The notes beneath the pieces were generated by a model, which saw nothing but the letters and a program-made list of their open reading frames with translations, had not been told where the DNA came from and searched no databases. The position numbers and the translations under genes were made by a program. From assembly GCA_030747175.1 (NCBI GenBank), contig JASLLE010000003.1:21600-85599 (forward strand): DNA of 64,000 nucleotides. The letters run 5' to 3'. The stretch comes from Dehalococcoidia bacterium. GTDB lineage: Bacteria > Chloroflexota > Dehalococcoidia > Lucifugimonadales > Lucifugimonadaceae. Of the stretch, positions 18,755-27,742 are shown piece after piece (the stretch's first letter is position 1; each line of letters begins with the position of its first letter).

Positions 18755-18976
18755 TTACGTAATCTGCTCTGGACCGCGGAACTCTTCCAGCGTTTCCAGT
18801 GCTCGCTTGGATTCCGGATCGCCCAGGAACTTGAACTCGGTTGATGTGCCATCCGCCAGCAGCGTTCCCGCCGCCGCCATTGCTCCAATGAGAATCAGGA
18901 GCCAGACGAACAGCACGCGTTTGGGCTTGCGAGCGCTTGCGCGCGCCAGGTTCTCGGTCGATAGATTGCTGAGCAT
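18755..18976 (-). pseudogene. N-terminal part of the MMPL transporter, before the in-frame TAA
   Basis: This 73-residue frame is the natural start of the MMPL gene: a short cytoplasmic tail, a basic KPKR and the first membrane helix (VLFVWLLILIGAMAAAGTLL), then the start of the periplasmic loop. A GGGGGGT ribosome site lies upstream of the ATG at 18976. It ends at a TAA at 18757-18755, where a Tyr codon (TAC or TAT) would fit, and the next codons continue the loop (VVIVRSISA). It is evidence that one base change or error broke the gene. Confidence 0.8.
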
Positions 18977-19152
18977 ACGAGCGTACCCCCCGTGAACTCG
19001 TCAAGAACGCCGCCCGCGTCGAGAGCGACGGATTACCGTCAACGGTCGCTGTAATTAGGCACATGATCGTGGCGGACCGGTCAATGTCAAGCGTCAATGT
19101 CGTAACAAATGGCGCCCCTCGTTATTGAGGGATGTCTGACTCAGGTCTTCAC

Positions 19153-19335
19153 TCAGGCGGCCGCCGAGGTCGATTCGGCGTCCAGAAGTTCCATGTTGAA
19201 CTCAACCGGCAGGACGGCCCGGGCGCACATCATGCAACGGTATGCGCTCTCTTTGCCGTCATATCTGGCCGTCCCGCCGCAGCGAGTACATGCACTTATC
19301 AGCAACTCGGGCGCCTCCCTGCTTGTCATATCCAT
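19153..19335 (-). CDS. small zinc-ribbon protein
   Basis: A 60-residue frame has two Cys pairs, CTRCGG and CMMC, separated by 14 residues including a Tyr/Arg-rich turn, which fits a zinc ribbon. The longer open frame (to 19725) shows no sensible protein upstream of MDMTSREAP. A GGAG lies just before the start; the second ATG at 19329 would be better spaced from it. Function is unknown. Confidence 0.55.
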   Translation of the reverse strand: MDMTSREAPELLISACTRCGGTARYDGKESAYRCMMCARAVLPVEFNMELLDAESTSAAA

Positions 19336-19761
19336 CTCCAATTCTGTCTCGAGCGTCTTCGCTGACAAATCCGATGCCGCCCGGGTTCTGGCGATGCAGA
19401 ATTCGTTGTCCCGTGTCGCTATGGCTCCCTTACAGGGAAGTATCCGGGGGATTTCTGCGCGTTCCCCACGTGTCCCTGGAACGGATGTCGCTGTATGATT
19501 GTGAATTGTGGCGCGATCTGCGCCGCTCGGCCGGGGTCCAGTCCTCCATATGTCTGGCGATGGATTCGCCAACGGAGTTGCCGGGCACGTAACGTCGCTC
19601 CGGAATTGATCAGACCGGGGCACGACACACCAAGTCACGCCCGAAGGTATCGGTCCGCTCGCCAGTTCAATCGACAATTCCCGCGGTTCGTCCGCGGCCT
19701 GACGCAAGCGCGTACCCGGCATCACCGGGGCGCCCGGGAAACACCTGGAACACTTAGACAG
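19336..19761. other. divergent intergenic region before the ABC-F gene
   Basis: This 426-base gap separates the minus-strand zinc-ribbon gene from the ABC-F gene. ABC-F genes often have long attenuator leaders, but no clear leader peptide plus hairpin pair was found here, and open frames across it look random. No repeat module is seen. Confidence 0.4.
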
Positions 19762-21414
19762 ATGCTCTACGCCAATAAATTAGCCATGTCCTACGGGACG
19801 CAAGAGTTGTTCTCCAACGTGACCTTCGTCATTGGAGAAAACGAGCGCGTTGGCATCGTCGGGCCGAACGGGGCGGGTAAGTCGACACTTCTCCGCCTCA
19901 TCTCCGGACAGGAACTTCCCGAGGCTGGAGCGGTTGGACACCGCGGCGGAGACGCCGGATTCCTGAAGCAGGAAGCGGACCTCACGCCAGAATTCACGCT
20001 CGTAGACGAGTTGTGGAAGGCGTTCCCGGAAGCGCTCGATATCCGGCATCGGCTCGACGATGTTGGCGGGATGCTTGAGACGGGCGAGGGCGACGTCATG
20101 GAGCTCATCGACGAGCAAACGACGTTGTACGAACGTTACGAAGTGCTTGACGGGTATCGGATCGAGGCGCGCATCGGCAAGGTGCTGGACGGCCTCGGAT
20201 TTGAGCGGCCGGACTGGGACAAGCATTGTGTCGAATTCTCCGGCGGCTGGCAGATGCGTATCGCTCTGGCGAAGATCCTCGTGTCCGTCCCCGAACATGC
20301 CCTGCTGGACGAGCCGACCAACCACCTGGACACAGCGGCCCGTGACTGGCTTGCGACATATCTGAAGGAATACCCGGGTGTTGTCGTAATCGTCACCCAC
20401 GACGGCGAGTTCATGGACAAGGTCGTCACCAGGGTGATGGAACTCGATCGCGGCGAGATCATTAGCTACTCGGGCAACTTCAGCGCCTACCTCGCGGAGA
20501 AAAAGGCGCGCGCCGAGGCGCGCGAGCGCGCCCGCTTGCGCCAGCAGCGCGAGATCGCACGGCAACGCCGTTTCATCGAGCGGTTCCGGTCGAAGGCGAC
20601 CAAGGCAGCGCAGGTCCGGAGTCGCGAGGCTGCGCTGGAAAAGATGGAGATCATCGAGCAGGTTCGAAAGGCTCCAGAAGTGCGGTTCGCACTCCAGGCC
20701 AATGGCCGCACGGAGCGAGAAGTTCTCAAGATGCGGGGCGTCGCGAAGGCGTTCGGCGATGAGCCGGTGCTGCTGGACGTGAACCTGGATATCGAACGCG
20801 GACACAAGGTGTGCCTTGTGGGCGAGAACGGCGGCGGCAAGAGCACGCTGCTGCGCATAGCGGTCGGTTCGCTGGATGCCGACGGCGGGGAGATCGAATG
20901 GGCGGAACGCGCCCGGCCCGGTTATTACGACCAGCACCAGGACGAGGCGCTGGACCCGAACCGGACGGTGATCGAAGAGGTTCGCGACGGCTCTAACGGG
21001 GCCCCGGACGTGCGGCTTCGATCGATCCTCGGCCAGTTTCTGTTCAGCGGGGACGATGTATTCAAGCCCGTGAAGGTCTTGTCTGGCGGAGAGCGTTCAC
21101 GGGTTGCGCTGGCGAAGTTCCTGATCCAGCCGACGAACGTCCTCCTGCTTGACGAGCCGACCAACCACCTCGACCGCGCCACGCGTGTCCGGTTGATCGA
21201 GGCGCTCGCCAGCTACGACGGGACCATCATCTGCGCCAGCCACGACCCGGGTATCGTTGACGGCATCGCCACGCACGTGTACGAGGTCAAGGACGGCGAG
21301 GCGACCGAAATCCTCTCGATGCGCAAGATCGATCCGATCGGCGACGAAGGCCCGAAGACGGCCCGCCAACGACGTGAGGCGAAAGAGGCCCGAGAGGCCG
21401 CCAACACTCGTTAG
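19762..21414 (+). CDS. ABC-F family ATPase (ribosome-associated)
   Basis: The product, 550 residues from the ATG at 19762, has two ABC domains and no membrane part, which defines ABC-F proteins: translation factors that act at the ribosomal E site or protect against antibiotics. Walker A motifs are GPNGAGKST (about 34) and GENGGGKST (about 354), signatures are FSGGWQMR and LSGGERSR, and both Walker B motifs read LLDEPTNHLD. The interdomain linker (about residues 250-300) is long, charged and Arg-rich, as expected for the P-site tRNA interaction motif. The frame is open to 19495, but that upstream part is not protein-like. The subtype (Uup, EttA, YbiT or YdiF-like) cannot be fixed. Confidence 0.93.
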   Translation: MLYANKLAMSYGTQELFSNVTFVIGENERVGIVGPNGAGKSTLLRLISGQELPEAGAVGHRGGDAGFLKQEADLTPEFTLVDELWKAFPEALDIRHRLDDVGGMLETGEGDVMELIDEQTTLYERYEVLDGYRIEARIGKVLDGLGFERPDWDKHCVEFSGGWQMRIALAKILVSVPEHALLDEPTNHLDTAARDWLATYLKEYPGVVVIVTHDGEFMDKVVTRVMELDRGEIISYSGNFSAYLAEKKARAEARERARLRQQREIARQRRFIERFRSKATKAAQVRSREAALEKMEIIEQVRKAPEVRFALQANGRTEREVLKMRGVAKAFGDEPVLLDVNLDIERGHKVCLVGENGGGKSTLLRIAVGSLDADGGEIEWAERARPGYYDQHQDEALDPNRTVIEEVRDGSNGAPDVRLRSILGQFLFSGDDVFKPVKVLSGGERSRVALAKFLIQPTNVLLLDEPTNHLDRATRVRLIEALASYDGTIICASHDPGIVDGIATHVYEVKDGEATEILSMRKIDPIGDEGPKTARQRREAKEAREAANTR

Positions 21415-21607
21415 GCGGAGCGGCGGCCGGGACGGTGAGTCGATTGCTAACGGGCTCGAACCTGTGCCGCGTCGCCTGTACGTACTCCAGGATGCTCCCG
21501 TAGATCACCAGAAGCTGGTTTCCGGCTCGTGTTTTCGCCTGCACGTGCCACCCGAAAAACGAAACGGGAACGGGTGCGCAGCCCGGACCACCCCCGCCTG
21601 CGGTACC

Positions 21608-22453
21608 ATGCCGCCGCCGATGCCAAATCCCGTGGACCTCGATTTCCGTTCCGATGTGCCCGTGTTCGACGCCAACGTCGCGCTCGGAAGACGACACGAT
21701 CGTCGCGTGCCCGCCGAAACACCCGGCGACCTGCTCGCCGAGATGGACCGCTTCGGCATAGATCGCGCCCTCGTCTACTGCCAGCACGCGGTCACATTCG
21801 ACGCCGTCGAGGGCAACCGGATGCTGCTGGAGATGATCGCCGGTCACCGGGAACGATTGGTCCCGCAGTTCGTCTTCAACCCGGCTTATGACGACTTACC
21901 CGCGTTCGTGAAGAGCACGGAAGATGCGGGCGTCAGATCGGTCCGCATGGCGCCGACTCAACACAAGTACCCGCTGCGAAGCTGGGTCGCCGGGGACTTC
22001 ATCGCCTGGGCCGCCGGACTGGAGCGTCCCCGAGAACTCCCGCAGCAGCCGACGCCGATCTGGATATCGGCCTTCGATGTCGATCCGTCACAACTGGCGG
22101 ACATGCTTGAGACCGTCCCCGCGCTCACGGTCGTCCTCTGCGAGCCGCACTACACGCATATCCCGTGGATCATCCCGCTTCTTCGGTCTCGGTCGAACCT
22201 GCGCGTCGAGATATCACGCGCCGTGATCGGCGATGCCATTCCCCGGCTGATCGAGGCGGCGGGCCATTCCCGGGTCCTGCACGGCTCATGGTGGCCGGAA
22301 GGCTCGTTAGCCGCTCAGCTATACGCCCTCCATCGTTGTGGGCTGGATCAGGAACAGCTAATGGCAATCTGCGCCCGCAATCTAGACCACCTCCTTGGAG
22401 CCCCCTCTCCCGGCGGGAGAGGGCAGGGAGCCCGCCCTTCCGGGGAAGGGTGA
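21608..22453 (+). CDS. amidohydrolase-2 family protein with repeat-derived C-terminus
   Basis: This protein of 281 residues resembles PF04909-type TIM-barrel hydrolases/decarboxylases: VFDANVALGRR opening, DRFGIDRALVY, RLVPQFVFNPAY, and a closing ARNLDHLLG typical of the end of the family fold. Metal ligands are weak: the N-terminal HxH is replaced by DANVA, so it may not bind a metal the usual way. The last 18 residues (from GAPSPGG) are encoded by a dispersed palindromic repeat that runs into the intergenic space. The ATG at 21608 is preferred because the frame upstream overlaps the ABC-F gene. It is followed 56 bases later by a related gene. Confidence 0.8.
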   Translation: MPPPMPNPVDLDFRSDVPVFDANVALGRRHDRRVPAETPGDLLAEMDRFGIDRALVYCQHAVTFDAVEGNRMLLEMIAGHRERLVPQFVFNPAYDDLPAFVKSTEDAGVRSVRMAPTQHKYPLRSWVAGDFIAWAAGLERPRELPQQPTPIWISAFDVDPSQLADMLETVPALTVVLCEPHYTHIPWIIPLLRSRSNLRVEISRAVIGDAIPRLIEAAGHSRVLHGSWWPEGSLAAQLYALHRCGLDQEQLMAICARNLDHLLGAPSPGGRGQGARPSGEG

Positions 22454-22460
22454 GGGAGAA
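22399..22460 (+). repeat. palindromic repeat forming the end of a gene
   Basis: The sequence CCCCTCTCCCGGCGGGAGAG is a near-perfect hairpin, followed by CCCGCCCTTCCGGGGAAGGG and a GTGAGGGAG tail. This is the fullest copy of the commonest repeat in the window, and it contains the stop codon of the preceding amidohydrolase gene. Confidence 0.85.
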
Positions 22461-22509
22461 CCCTCAATGAGGGCATCGATTTTGGCCACCTCAACGACAC
22501 CGAGCCACC

Positions 22510-23271
22510 ATGACTGACGCCAACCCGGTAATAGACCTCCACGCCCACGCCGGAAGATGGGGCAGTGTCGCCGTGGACGACGACCCCGATCGCTACGTCG
22601 AGATCATGGACGAGGCGGGGATCGATCAGACCTGCATCAACTGCATCTTCCACGGCGATGCTTCGACCGGAAACGACGCCGTCGCACGTTTCATCGACCG
22701 CCACCCGGAGCGATTTATCGGCGTGGCGTTCGTGAACCCGCACTACCCGGAAGAGGCGATACCTGAGCTGGAGCGGGCGTACGACTCGCTGGGTTTCAGG
22801 ATGCTCAAGGTCTACCCGCCGTATGCGTTGATCCCGCTGACCGACCCCGCATGGGAGCCGATATTCGAGTGGTGCGATGCACGGTCCGCCGTGGTGATGA
22901 GCCACTCGGACCTGGGAATGGCCGGTAATCACCTGCATCGCCCCCGGCTGTTTGCCGAGCTGGCGAAGCGATACACCAACGCCAACTGGGTGCTCGGCCA
23001 CGCCGGCAATGCCGAAGCCGGCCGCGTCGAGGCGGTCTGGGCCGCAAAGCAGGCTCCCAACATCTACCTCGAGACCGCCACTTCATGGGGCGGAAACGGG
23101 GCGATAGAGTTCCTGGTGGGTGGAGCGGGACAGGACCGCGTGCTCTTCGGCACGGACATGCCCCTCATGGACGCCCGCTACCAGGTAGGCCGGATCGCGA
23201 CGTCCGGCATCTCGGATGAAGCGAAGCACGCAGTCCTGGGCGGCAACGCGGCGCGCCTGCTGGGCCTGTAG
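22510..23271 (+). CDS. amidohydrolase-2 family (TIM-barrel metal-dependent hydrolase)
   Basis: The product (253 residues) is a metal-dependent hydrolase of the PF04909 group. The metal site is intact: DLHAHAG near residue 10, VMSHSDLG and WVLGHAGNAE in the middle, and FGTDMPLMD near residue 215. The family includes decarboxylases such as ACMSD and assorted hydrolases; the substrate here is unknown. It is the second of two neighbouring family members, and the first has lost the usual HxH, so the pair may have divided roles. Confidence 0.88.
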   Translation: MTDANPVIDLHAHAGRWGSVAVDDDPDRYVEIMDEAGIDQTCINCIFHGDASTGNDAVARFIDRHPERFIGVAFVNPHYPEEAIPELERAYDSLGFRMLKVYPPYALIPLTDPAWEPIFEWCDARSAVVMSHSDLGMAGNHLHRPRLFAELAKRYTNANWVLGHAGNAEAGRVEAVWAAKQAPNIYLETATSWGGNGAIEFLVGGAGQDRVLFGTDMPLMDARYQVGRIATSGISDEAKHAVLGGNAARLLGL

Positions 23272-23279
23272 GCGCCTGT

Positions 23280-23665
23280 TGCGATAACGCCCAGGGGCGG
23301 GCCGTGGCCCACCCGCGGGCGGATCGCTATCCGCCCCTGCGATGTTTTGGTCCCCGGTTCGACCCGACCGCACGACGCGACCCACCTCCAACCTCCTCCC
23401 TCCCAGGGAGGAGGCTCACTCGTTGCCCCCTCCTGATGCAGGAGGGGGTCTGGGAGTGGTTATTCGTGGCTGTTGACACAAATCAGCGTGTCGGACGGAA
23501 GCTGAGGTTTTGACCTCCCTCACCCTTCCGGCCGAGCGGAAGGACGGGCTCCCAGCCCTCTCCCATCGGGAGAGGGGGTTATGTTGCCGCACATCGCGAC
23601 CCACCCAGACCCTTCGAGTGCCTCAGGACAGGCTTCCTCCCTCCCGGGGAGGAGGTCATCTGACA
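23280..23665. repeat. cluster of dispersed repeats in a 440-base gap
   Basis: The gap contains GCGGGCGGATCGCTATCCGC (near 23316), CCTCCCTCCCAGGGAGGAGG (near 23393), CCCCCTCCTGATGCAGGAGG (near 23424), CCTCCCTCACCCTTCCGGCC with CTCTCCCATCGGGAGAG (23514-23577) and CCTCCCTCCCGGGGAGGAGG (near 23634). Each is a short hairpin of the families seen elsewhere in the window. No gene is present. Confidence 0.8.
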
Positions 23666-23713
23666 ACCGCCGCTGCTGGACTGTGGCCCCATCGCACCGC
23701 ATCATGTGGCCCG

Positions 23714-25030
23714 ATGAAATCACGCGATCAGATAGAAGCCGCCTACAAAGCCGTTACCCCCACCTCCCGGGCCCAGTGGGAGCGCAGCAAGTCGTCTATG
23801 CCCGGCGGTATGGTGAAGGGCGCCTACTGGTACCCGCCGTACCCCATCTACATGGAGTCCGGCGAAGGCTGCTACGTGTCGGACCTGGACGGTCGGCGGC
23901 TTGTCGATTTTGCCAACCACCACACCGCCATGATCCTGGGCCACTCTCACCCGAACGTCCTCGCGGAGACCACGCGCTGGATCACGGCGGGAATCGGGCT
24001 GAGCGCGCCGACCACACTCGAAGCCGAAGCCGCGGAGGCCCTCTGTGAGCGCGTCCCATCGGTGGAGCGCGTGAGGTTCACAAACTCCGGCACCGAGGCA
24101 ACCCTGCACGCCGGCCGGCTCGCCCGTGCTGCGACCGGCCGGGTGAAGCTCGCCAAGTTCGAGGGCGCTTACCACGGTTCTCACGACTCGCTGGAGGTCA
24201 GCGTCGCGCCGTCGCTGGAAGACGCCGGAGACGCCTCGAACCCGGACGCCGTGCCCGAGTGGGACGGCATGTCACGCGCAACCGAAGACACGGTGATCCT
24301 GCCCTACAACGATCCCGAGACCTGCGCCCTGATTCTCCGGGAGCACAAAGACGAGATCGCCGCCGTGTTCTACGACGGCAAGCCGGGCACGCTGGAAATC
24401 CCGGACGAGTTCACCCGGTTCATCAGGGACATCACCTCCGAGCTGGGGATCCTGATGGTGATGGACGAGGTGATCTCGTTCCGCGTCGGCTACTCCGGCT
24501 ACCAGGCGCTATGTGATGTGGAGCCTGATTTGACGACCTTCGGCAAGGTGATCGGCGGCGGCCTGCCCGTTGGGGCATTCGGGGGCCGCGCCGACCTGAT
24601 GGACATGCTCGACAACACGCAGCCCGGCAACCGCATCTACCAGTCAGGAACTTACTCGGGGAACCCGCTGACGCTGGCTGCCGGGATCGCCAATATGCGT
24701 GCGCTAACGCCGGAGGTGTACGAGCACCTGGACGCGCTCGGCGAGCGGCTCGCCGACGGGTTGCGTCGCGCTTTCACAGACGCCGACATCCCGGCGCGCG
24801 TTGTGCAACGTGGCTCACTGCTCCACTCTTACTTCCTCGACCCCGACACCCCGGTTTCCGACTACCGGACGATGGCGAAACACGACGGCGCGCTGGCCCA
24901 TGATCTGTTCCTGGCGACCACGCTTGAAGGCTTCTTCACCGGCAAGGGCGAGTTCGTCCTGTCCGCGCCGATGGATCACGGCCACATCGACGGACTTATC
25001 AGGGCCACGGAACGCGTCCTGGCGGCGTGA
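23714..25030 (+). CDS. class III aminotransferase, glutamate-1-semialdehyde aminomutase-like
   Basis: This PLP enzyme has 438 residues. It shows NSGTEATLHAGRLARAATGR (phosphate binding), KFEGAYHGSHDS, the Asp that contacts the pyridine nitrogen in VMDEVISFRVG (about 251), and the Schiff-base lysine in FGKVIGGGLPVGAFGGR (residue 278), all as in HemL and its paralogues. The context (amidohydrolases and a methyltransferase, not haem genes) and SFR in place of the HemL phrase DEVMTGFR suggest a paralogue with another substrate, perhaps a beta-amino acid or amino sugar. The ATG at 23714 fits the family start; the upstream frame is repeat-derived. Confidence 0.9.
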   Translation: MKSRDQIEAAYKAVTPTSRAQWERSKSSMPGGMVKGAYWYPPYPIYMESGEGCYVSDLDGRRLVDFANHHTAMILGHSHPNVLAETTRWITAGIGLSAPTTLEAEAAEALCERVPSVERVRFTNSGTEATLHAGRLARAATGRVKLAKFEGAYHGSHDSLEVSVAPSLEDAGDASNPDAVPEWDGMSRATEDTVILPYNDPETCALILREHKDEIAAVFYDGKPGTLEIPDEFTRFIRDITSELGILMVMDEVISFRVGYSGYQALCDVEPDLTTFGKVIGGGLPVGAFGGRADLMDMLDNTQPGNRIYQSGTYSGNPLTLAAGIANMRALTPEVYEHLDALGERLADGLRRAFTDADIPARVVQRGSLLHSYFLDPDTPVSDYRTMAKHDGALAHDLFLATTLEGFFTGKGEFVLSAPMDHGHIDGLIRATERVLAA

Positions 25031-25062
25031 TCGCGAACAGGTCATGAACAGGGAGGTATCCA

Positions 25063-25890
25063 ATGCCGATGGACGAGTACAGCGCCGCAAACCTGGCGCA
25101 ATGGGACGAGAGGGTTGACATCCACTACCGCTCGGATTTCTACGGGGTCGAGCGGTTCAAGGCCGGCGAGACAACACTGGAGCCGTTAGAACGGGAGGAG
25201 ATGGGATCGGTTGAAGGCAAGTCGCTGCTTCACCTGCAGTGTCACTTCGGCATGGACACGCTCTCATGGGCACGGGAGGGAGCGGACGTAACCGGCCTCG
25301 ACTTCTCTCCCCTCGCCATCGAGGCCGCCCGAAAGCTGAGCAATGAGTCGGGCGTGCCGGGCCGGTTCGTCGAGTCCGAGCTTTACGATGCGCCGGAAGC
25401 GCTGGACGCCAACTTCGATGTTGTTTACACCGGCCTGGGAGCGCTCTGCTGGCTCCCGGACATCCGCGGCTGGGTGCAGATCGTGGGCCACTTCCTCAAG
25501 CCGGGAGGTGTGTTCTACATCCTGGAAGGCCATCCGATTATGTGGGCGCTGGACGACGACACACCCGAAGAACCAATGCACATCAGATGGCCCTACTTCG
25601 AGACGGATCAGCCTCAGAACCCCGAAGGGTGGGATGATGACGAGACTTACTCGGGAACCGGCGAAAAGATGCAGAACACCCGCAGCTACAACTGGGGCCA
25701 CGGCCTCGGCGAAATCGTCACGGCCTTGATCGATGTCGGCCTGAAAATAGAGTTTCTGCATGAACACAAGACCTGCGCATGGCGAGCTTATCCGTGGATG
25801 GTCAAAGGTGATGACGACTTGTGGCGCGTCCCCAATCACCCCGATCGGTTGCCGTTGATGTGGTCGTTGCGGGCGGTCAAGGAGGCCTGA
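25063..25890 (+). CDS. class I SAM-dependent methyltransferase
   Basis: The protein (275 residues) has a Rossmann methyltransferase core. Motif I is LLHLQCHFGMDTLSWA (about residues 55-70), followed by VTGLDFSPLAIEAA with the acidic ribose-binding residue, and FDVVYTGLGALCWLPD as motif post-II. The LHLQCHFGMDTL variant is typical of a widespread actinobacterial/Chloroflexota subfamily of unknown substrate. A GGGAGG ribosome site precedes the ATG. Its stop codon overlaps the start of the next gene, so the two are translationally coupled. Confidence 0.9.
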   Translation: MPMDEYSAANLAQWDERVDIHYRSDFYGVERFKAGETTLEPLEREEMGSVEGKSLLHLQCHFGMDTLSWAREGADVTGLDFSPLAIEAARKLSNESGVPGRFVESELYDAPEALDANFDVVYTGLGALCWLPDIRGWVQIVGHFLKPGGVFYILEGHPIMWALDDDTPEEPMHIRWPYFETDQPQNPEGWDDDETYSGTGEKMQNTRSYNWGHGLGEIVTALIDVGLKIEFLHEHKTCAWRAYPWMVKGDDDLWRVPNHPDRLPLMWSLRAVKEA

Positions 25891-26498
25891 TGACCGCTGC
25901 CGGCGCAAACCCCCGCGACGCGATCAACGACCGCCACGGCTTCGCCATTTACGCTGTTTTTGCCCTCGCCGGGTCGGCACAGGTGGCGGCTATTTCAGAG
26001 CTTCGCAGGGCGATGTACTCCGGGGCCGAGAACCCGCCGGCCTACGTCAAAGCGCCGGCGCACGTCACCGTGAAACGCCTGTTTGCCGGAATCCCAAACG
26101 TGGAGGACATACAGGAGGCGATCCACGGCCTCGCCGAGTCCACGAAACCCTTTCGTATCGAGTTTGCTGGTGATCCGGAATCACGCGGCGCGGACGGTTC
26201 TTCTCTCGCGATCCCGATCAAGACCACTCCGGAACTGGTTGCGCTCAGTCACTCCCTGGAATCGGCGATCAGTCCCCTCGTGGAAACCGAATACGGAGGC
26301 ACCGAATTCCGGCCGCACATGACCGTTTTCCAGGATGCGTCAACCGACGAAGCCGAAACAGGACTCCGGCTGGCGAGGGGGCTTCGGCTGGGGACCGGGT
26401 TCCACGTCGAGACCCTGGAGATGATGGCCCGTAGCGCACCCTTCAGGGGTGGTCGCTGGCAGTCGCTGGCCTCCTTCGAGTTAGACATCTGGAGCTGA
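25890..26498 (+). CDS. 2'-5' RNA ligase family (2H phosphoesterase)
   Basis: The product of 202 residues has the two HxT/S motifs of 2H phosphoesterases: HVTVKRLF (about residue 55) and HMTVFQ (about 148). The family cleaves 2',3'-cyclic or 2'-5' phosphodiester bonds in RNA. The ATG overlaps the TGA of the methyltransferase gene (TGATG), with AAGGAGG as ribosome site inside the upstream gene. An in-frame start at 25821 also exists but has no ribosome site. Confidence 0.85.
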   Translation: MTAAGANPRDAINDRHGFAIYAVFALAGSAQVAAISELRRAMYSGAENPPAYVKAPAHVTVKRLFAGIPNVEDIQEAIHGLAESTKPFRIEFAGDPESRGADGSSLAIPIKTTPELVALSHSLESAISPLVETEYGGTEFRPHMTVFQDASTDEAETGLRLARGLRLGTGFHVETLEMMARSAPFRGGRWQSLASFELDIWS

Positions 26499-26546
26499 TA
26501 CGCCACGGCCCCGGCACCCGGTGGTTCTGGAAAGGCGGGGATCCGA

Positions 26547-27308
26547 TCAGGCGATGCCCAGTAAGGCCGGCAACTCCGACAAAGACGTTATGGTGTGATC
26601 CGCCGGATTGGTGCGCCCATCCGCGTCGCCTGACTGGTTCAGCCAGATGGAGATCGCTCCGGCGCGATTCGCCCCATCTACGTCGGTCACAAGCGAATCG
26701 CCCACGTGGGCCGAGCGTTCCAGGTCGTATCCGCCGATCGTTGCAGCGTGCTGAAAGACTCGCGGGTCGGGTTTTCGGTACGGCATCGCATCGGCGCACA
26801 CGGCGAAAGAGAACTGGCTCGACAGTCCGATCTCTGCCGGATCGGTGTTTGAGTTGGTGATGACGCCGAGTTGAAACCGCTCCCCGAGAACGGCAAGCGC
26901 GGGGAGCGTCTCCGGGAATATCGGCGTACTGGCAACCCGCGTGGCGATGTACATGTCGAATAGTTCGTCCACCAGGCCGGGATCATCGAGTCCGGCCTGA
27001 GATGCTGACCGGCGGATCGCCTCACGGCGCGATGCGTCCAGCGTCGCGCCGAGCAACCGGGGATCGTCGTCAACGGCCGCGCGCGTGGCCTGCATCGCCT
27101 CCACCGACGGCACCCGGGCGCCGCCATCTGCCAGGGCGACGATCTCCGCACGGAGCCGGCGCAGCGCCGCAATCATCCCCGTCTCGAAGTCCCACAATGT
27201 GTCGTCGGCATCGAACGTGATGGTCGTGATCCCGTTCAGCGCCAAAGCCGGGCCAATCCGATCTCCGGCCGGGGCGAGTTCTCCGGGAATGAATTTTGCA
27301 TAGCCCAA
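26547..27308 (-). CDS. HAD-family hydrolase
   Basis: This is a haloacid dehalogenase-type phosphatase of 253 residues with all four motifs: DADDTLW (nucleophile Asp, about residue 33), ITNSN (motif II), RKPDPRVF (motif III lysine) and HVGDSLVTDVDGA (motif IV). The helical C1 cap lies between motifs I and II. Close family members act on small phosphate esters such as phosphoglycolate or nucleotides. It is convergent with the 2H phosphoesterase gene. About 25 residues precede the core, so a later start is possible. Confidence 0.9.
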   Translation of the reverse strand: MGYAKFIPGELAPAGDRIGPALALNGITTITFDADDTLWDFETGMIAALRRLRAEIVALADGGARVPSVEAMQATRAAVDDDPRLLGATLDASRREAIRRSASQAGLDDPGLVDELFDMYIATRVASTPIFPETLPALAVLGERFQLGVITNSNTDPAEIGLSSQFSFAVCADAMPYRKPDPRVFQHAATIGGYDLERSAHVGDSLVTDVDGANRAGAISIWLNQSGDADGRTNPADHTITSLSELPALLGIA

Positions 27309-27418
27309 TCTTAGCCAGTCTTCAAGTTGGCTTCACAACCTGAGACTAAGCTCGGTAGAGCACGGTCAACCAGATATGTCGATCGAGGTCGGCTGGATCG
27401 ACGGTTCGGGAACCACAA

Positions 27419-27742
27419 GTGTTCGGATTCAAGAGTTTAACCGCGGTGGCTGCGATCGTAGCTGCGGTTGCGGGCGGGCTGGTTGCGTACGTGTACGAAG
27501 GAGACCCGGCCCCGGTGGTCACGGTGTCCGCGCCGGAGTCGACCGGTGAGGACGCCGGTTTCGTGGTCCCGGACGAGTTCCGCCAACGATTTGCGGAAGG
27601 GTTCCAGATCTCGCCCGAGGTCGAGGCGGCGCTACAGCAGCGTATTGAGCAGGGCCTGATTCCGGAGGGCGGCGGATTCTTCCCGGCCCCTGACGGCGGG
27701 TTCGGACGGATCGCCCCGGACAAGCCCGCCGGTGCTAACTAA
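27419..27742 (+). CDS. small membrane-anchored or exported protein, hypothetical
   Basis: The product (107 residues, GTG start) has an N-terminal hydrophobic helix (about residues 7-25, Ala/Val rich) and then an acidic, Pro/Gly-rich exposed part containing a short helix (PEVEAALQQRIEQGL). It could be a signal-anchored surface protein. The family is not recognised. Its stop codon overlaps the stop codon of the converging transhydrogenase gene by two bases. Confidence 0.6.
   Translation: MFGFKSLTAVAAIVAAVAGGLVAYVYEGDPAPVVTVSAPESTGEDAGFVVPDEFRQRFAEGFQISPEVEAALQQRIEQGLIPEGGGFFPAPDGGFGRIAPDKPAGAN

Noticed and set aside
19780-20937. 385-codon open frame opposite the ABC-F gene
   Set aside because: Antisense shadow of two intact ABC domains.
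22299-23715. Regular spacing of short hairpins considered as a CRISPR array
   Set aside because: Units vary in sequence and spacing, and there are no equal-length spacers or cas genes.
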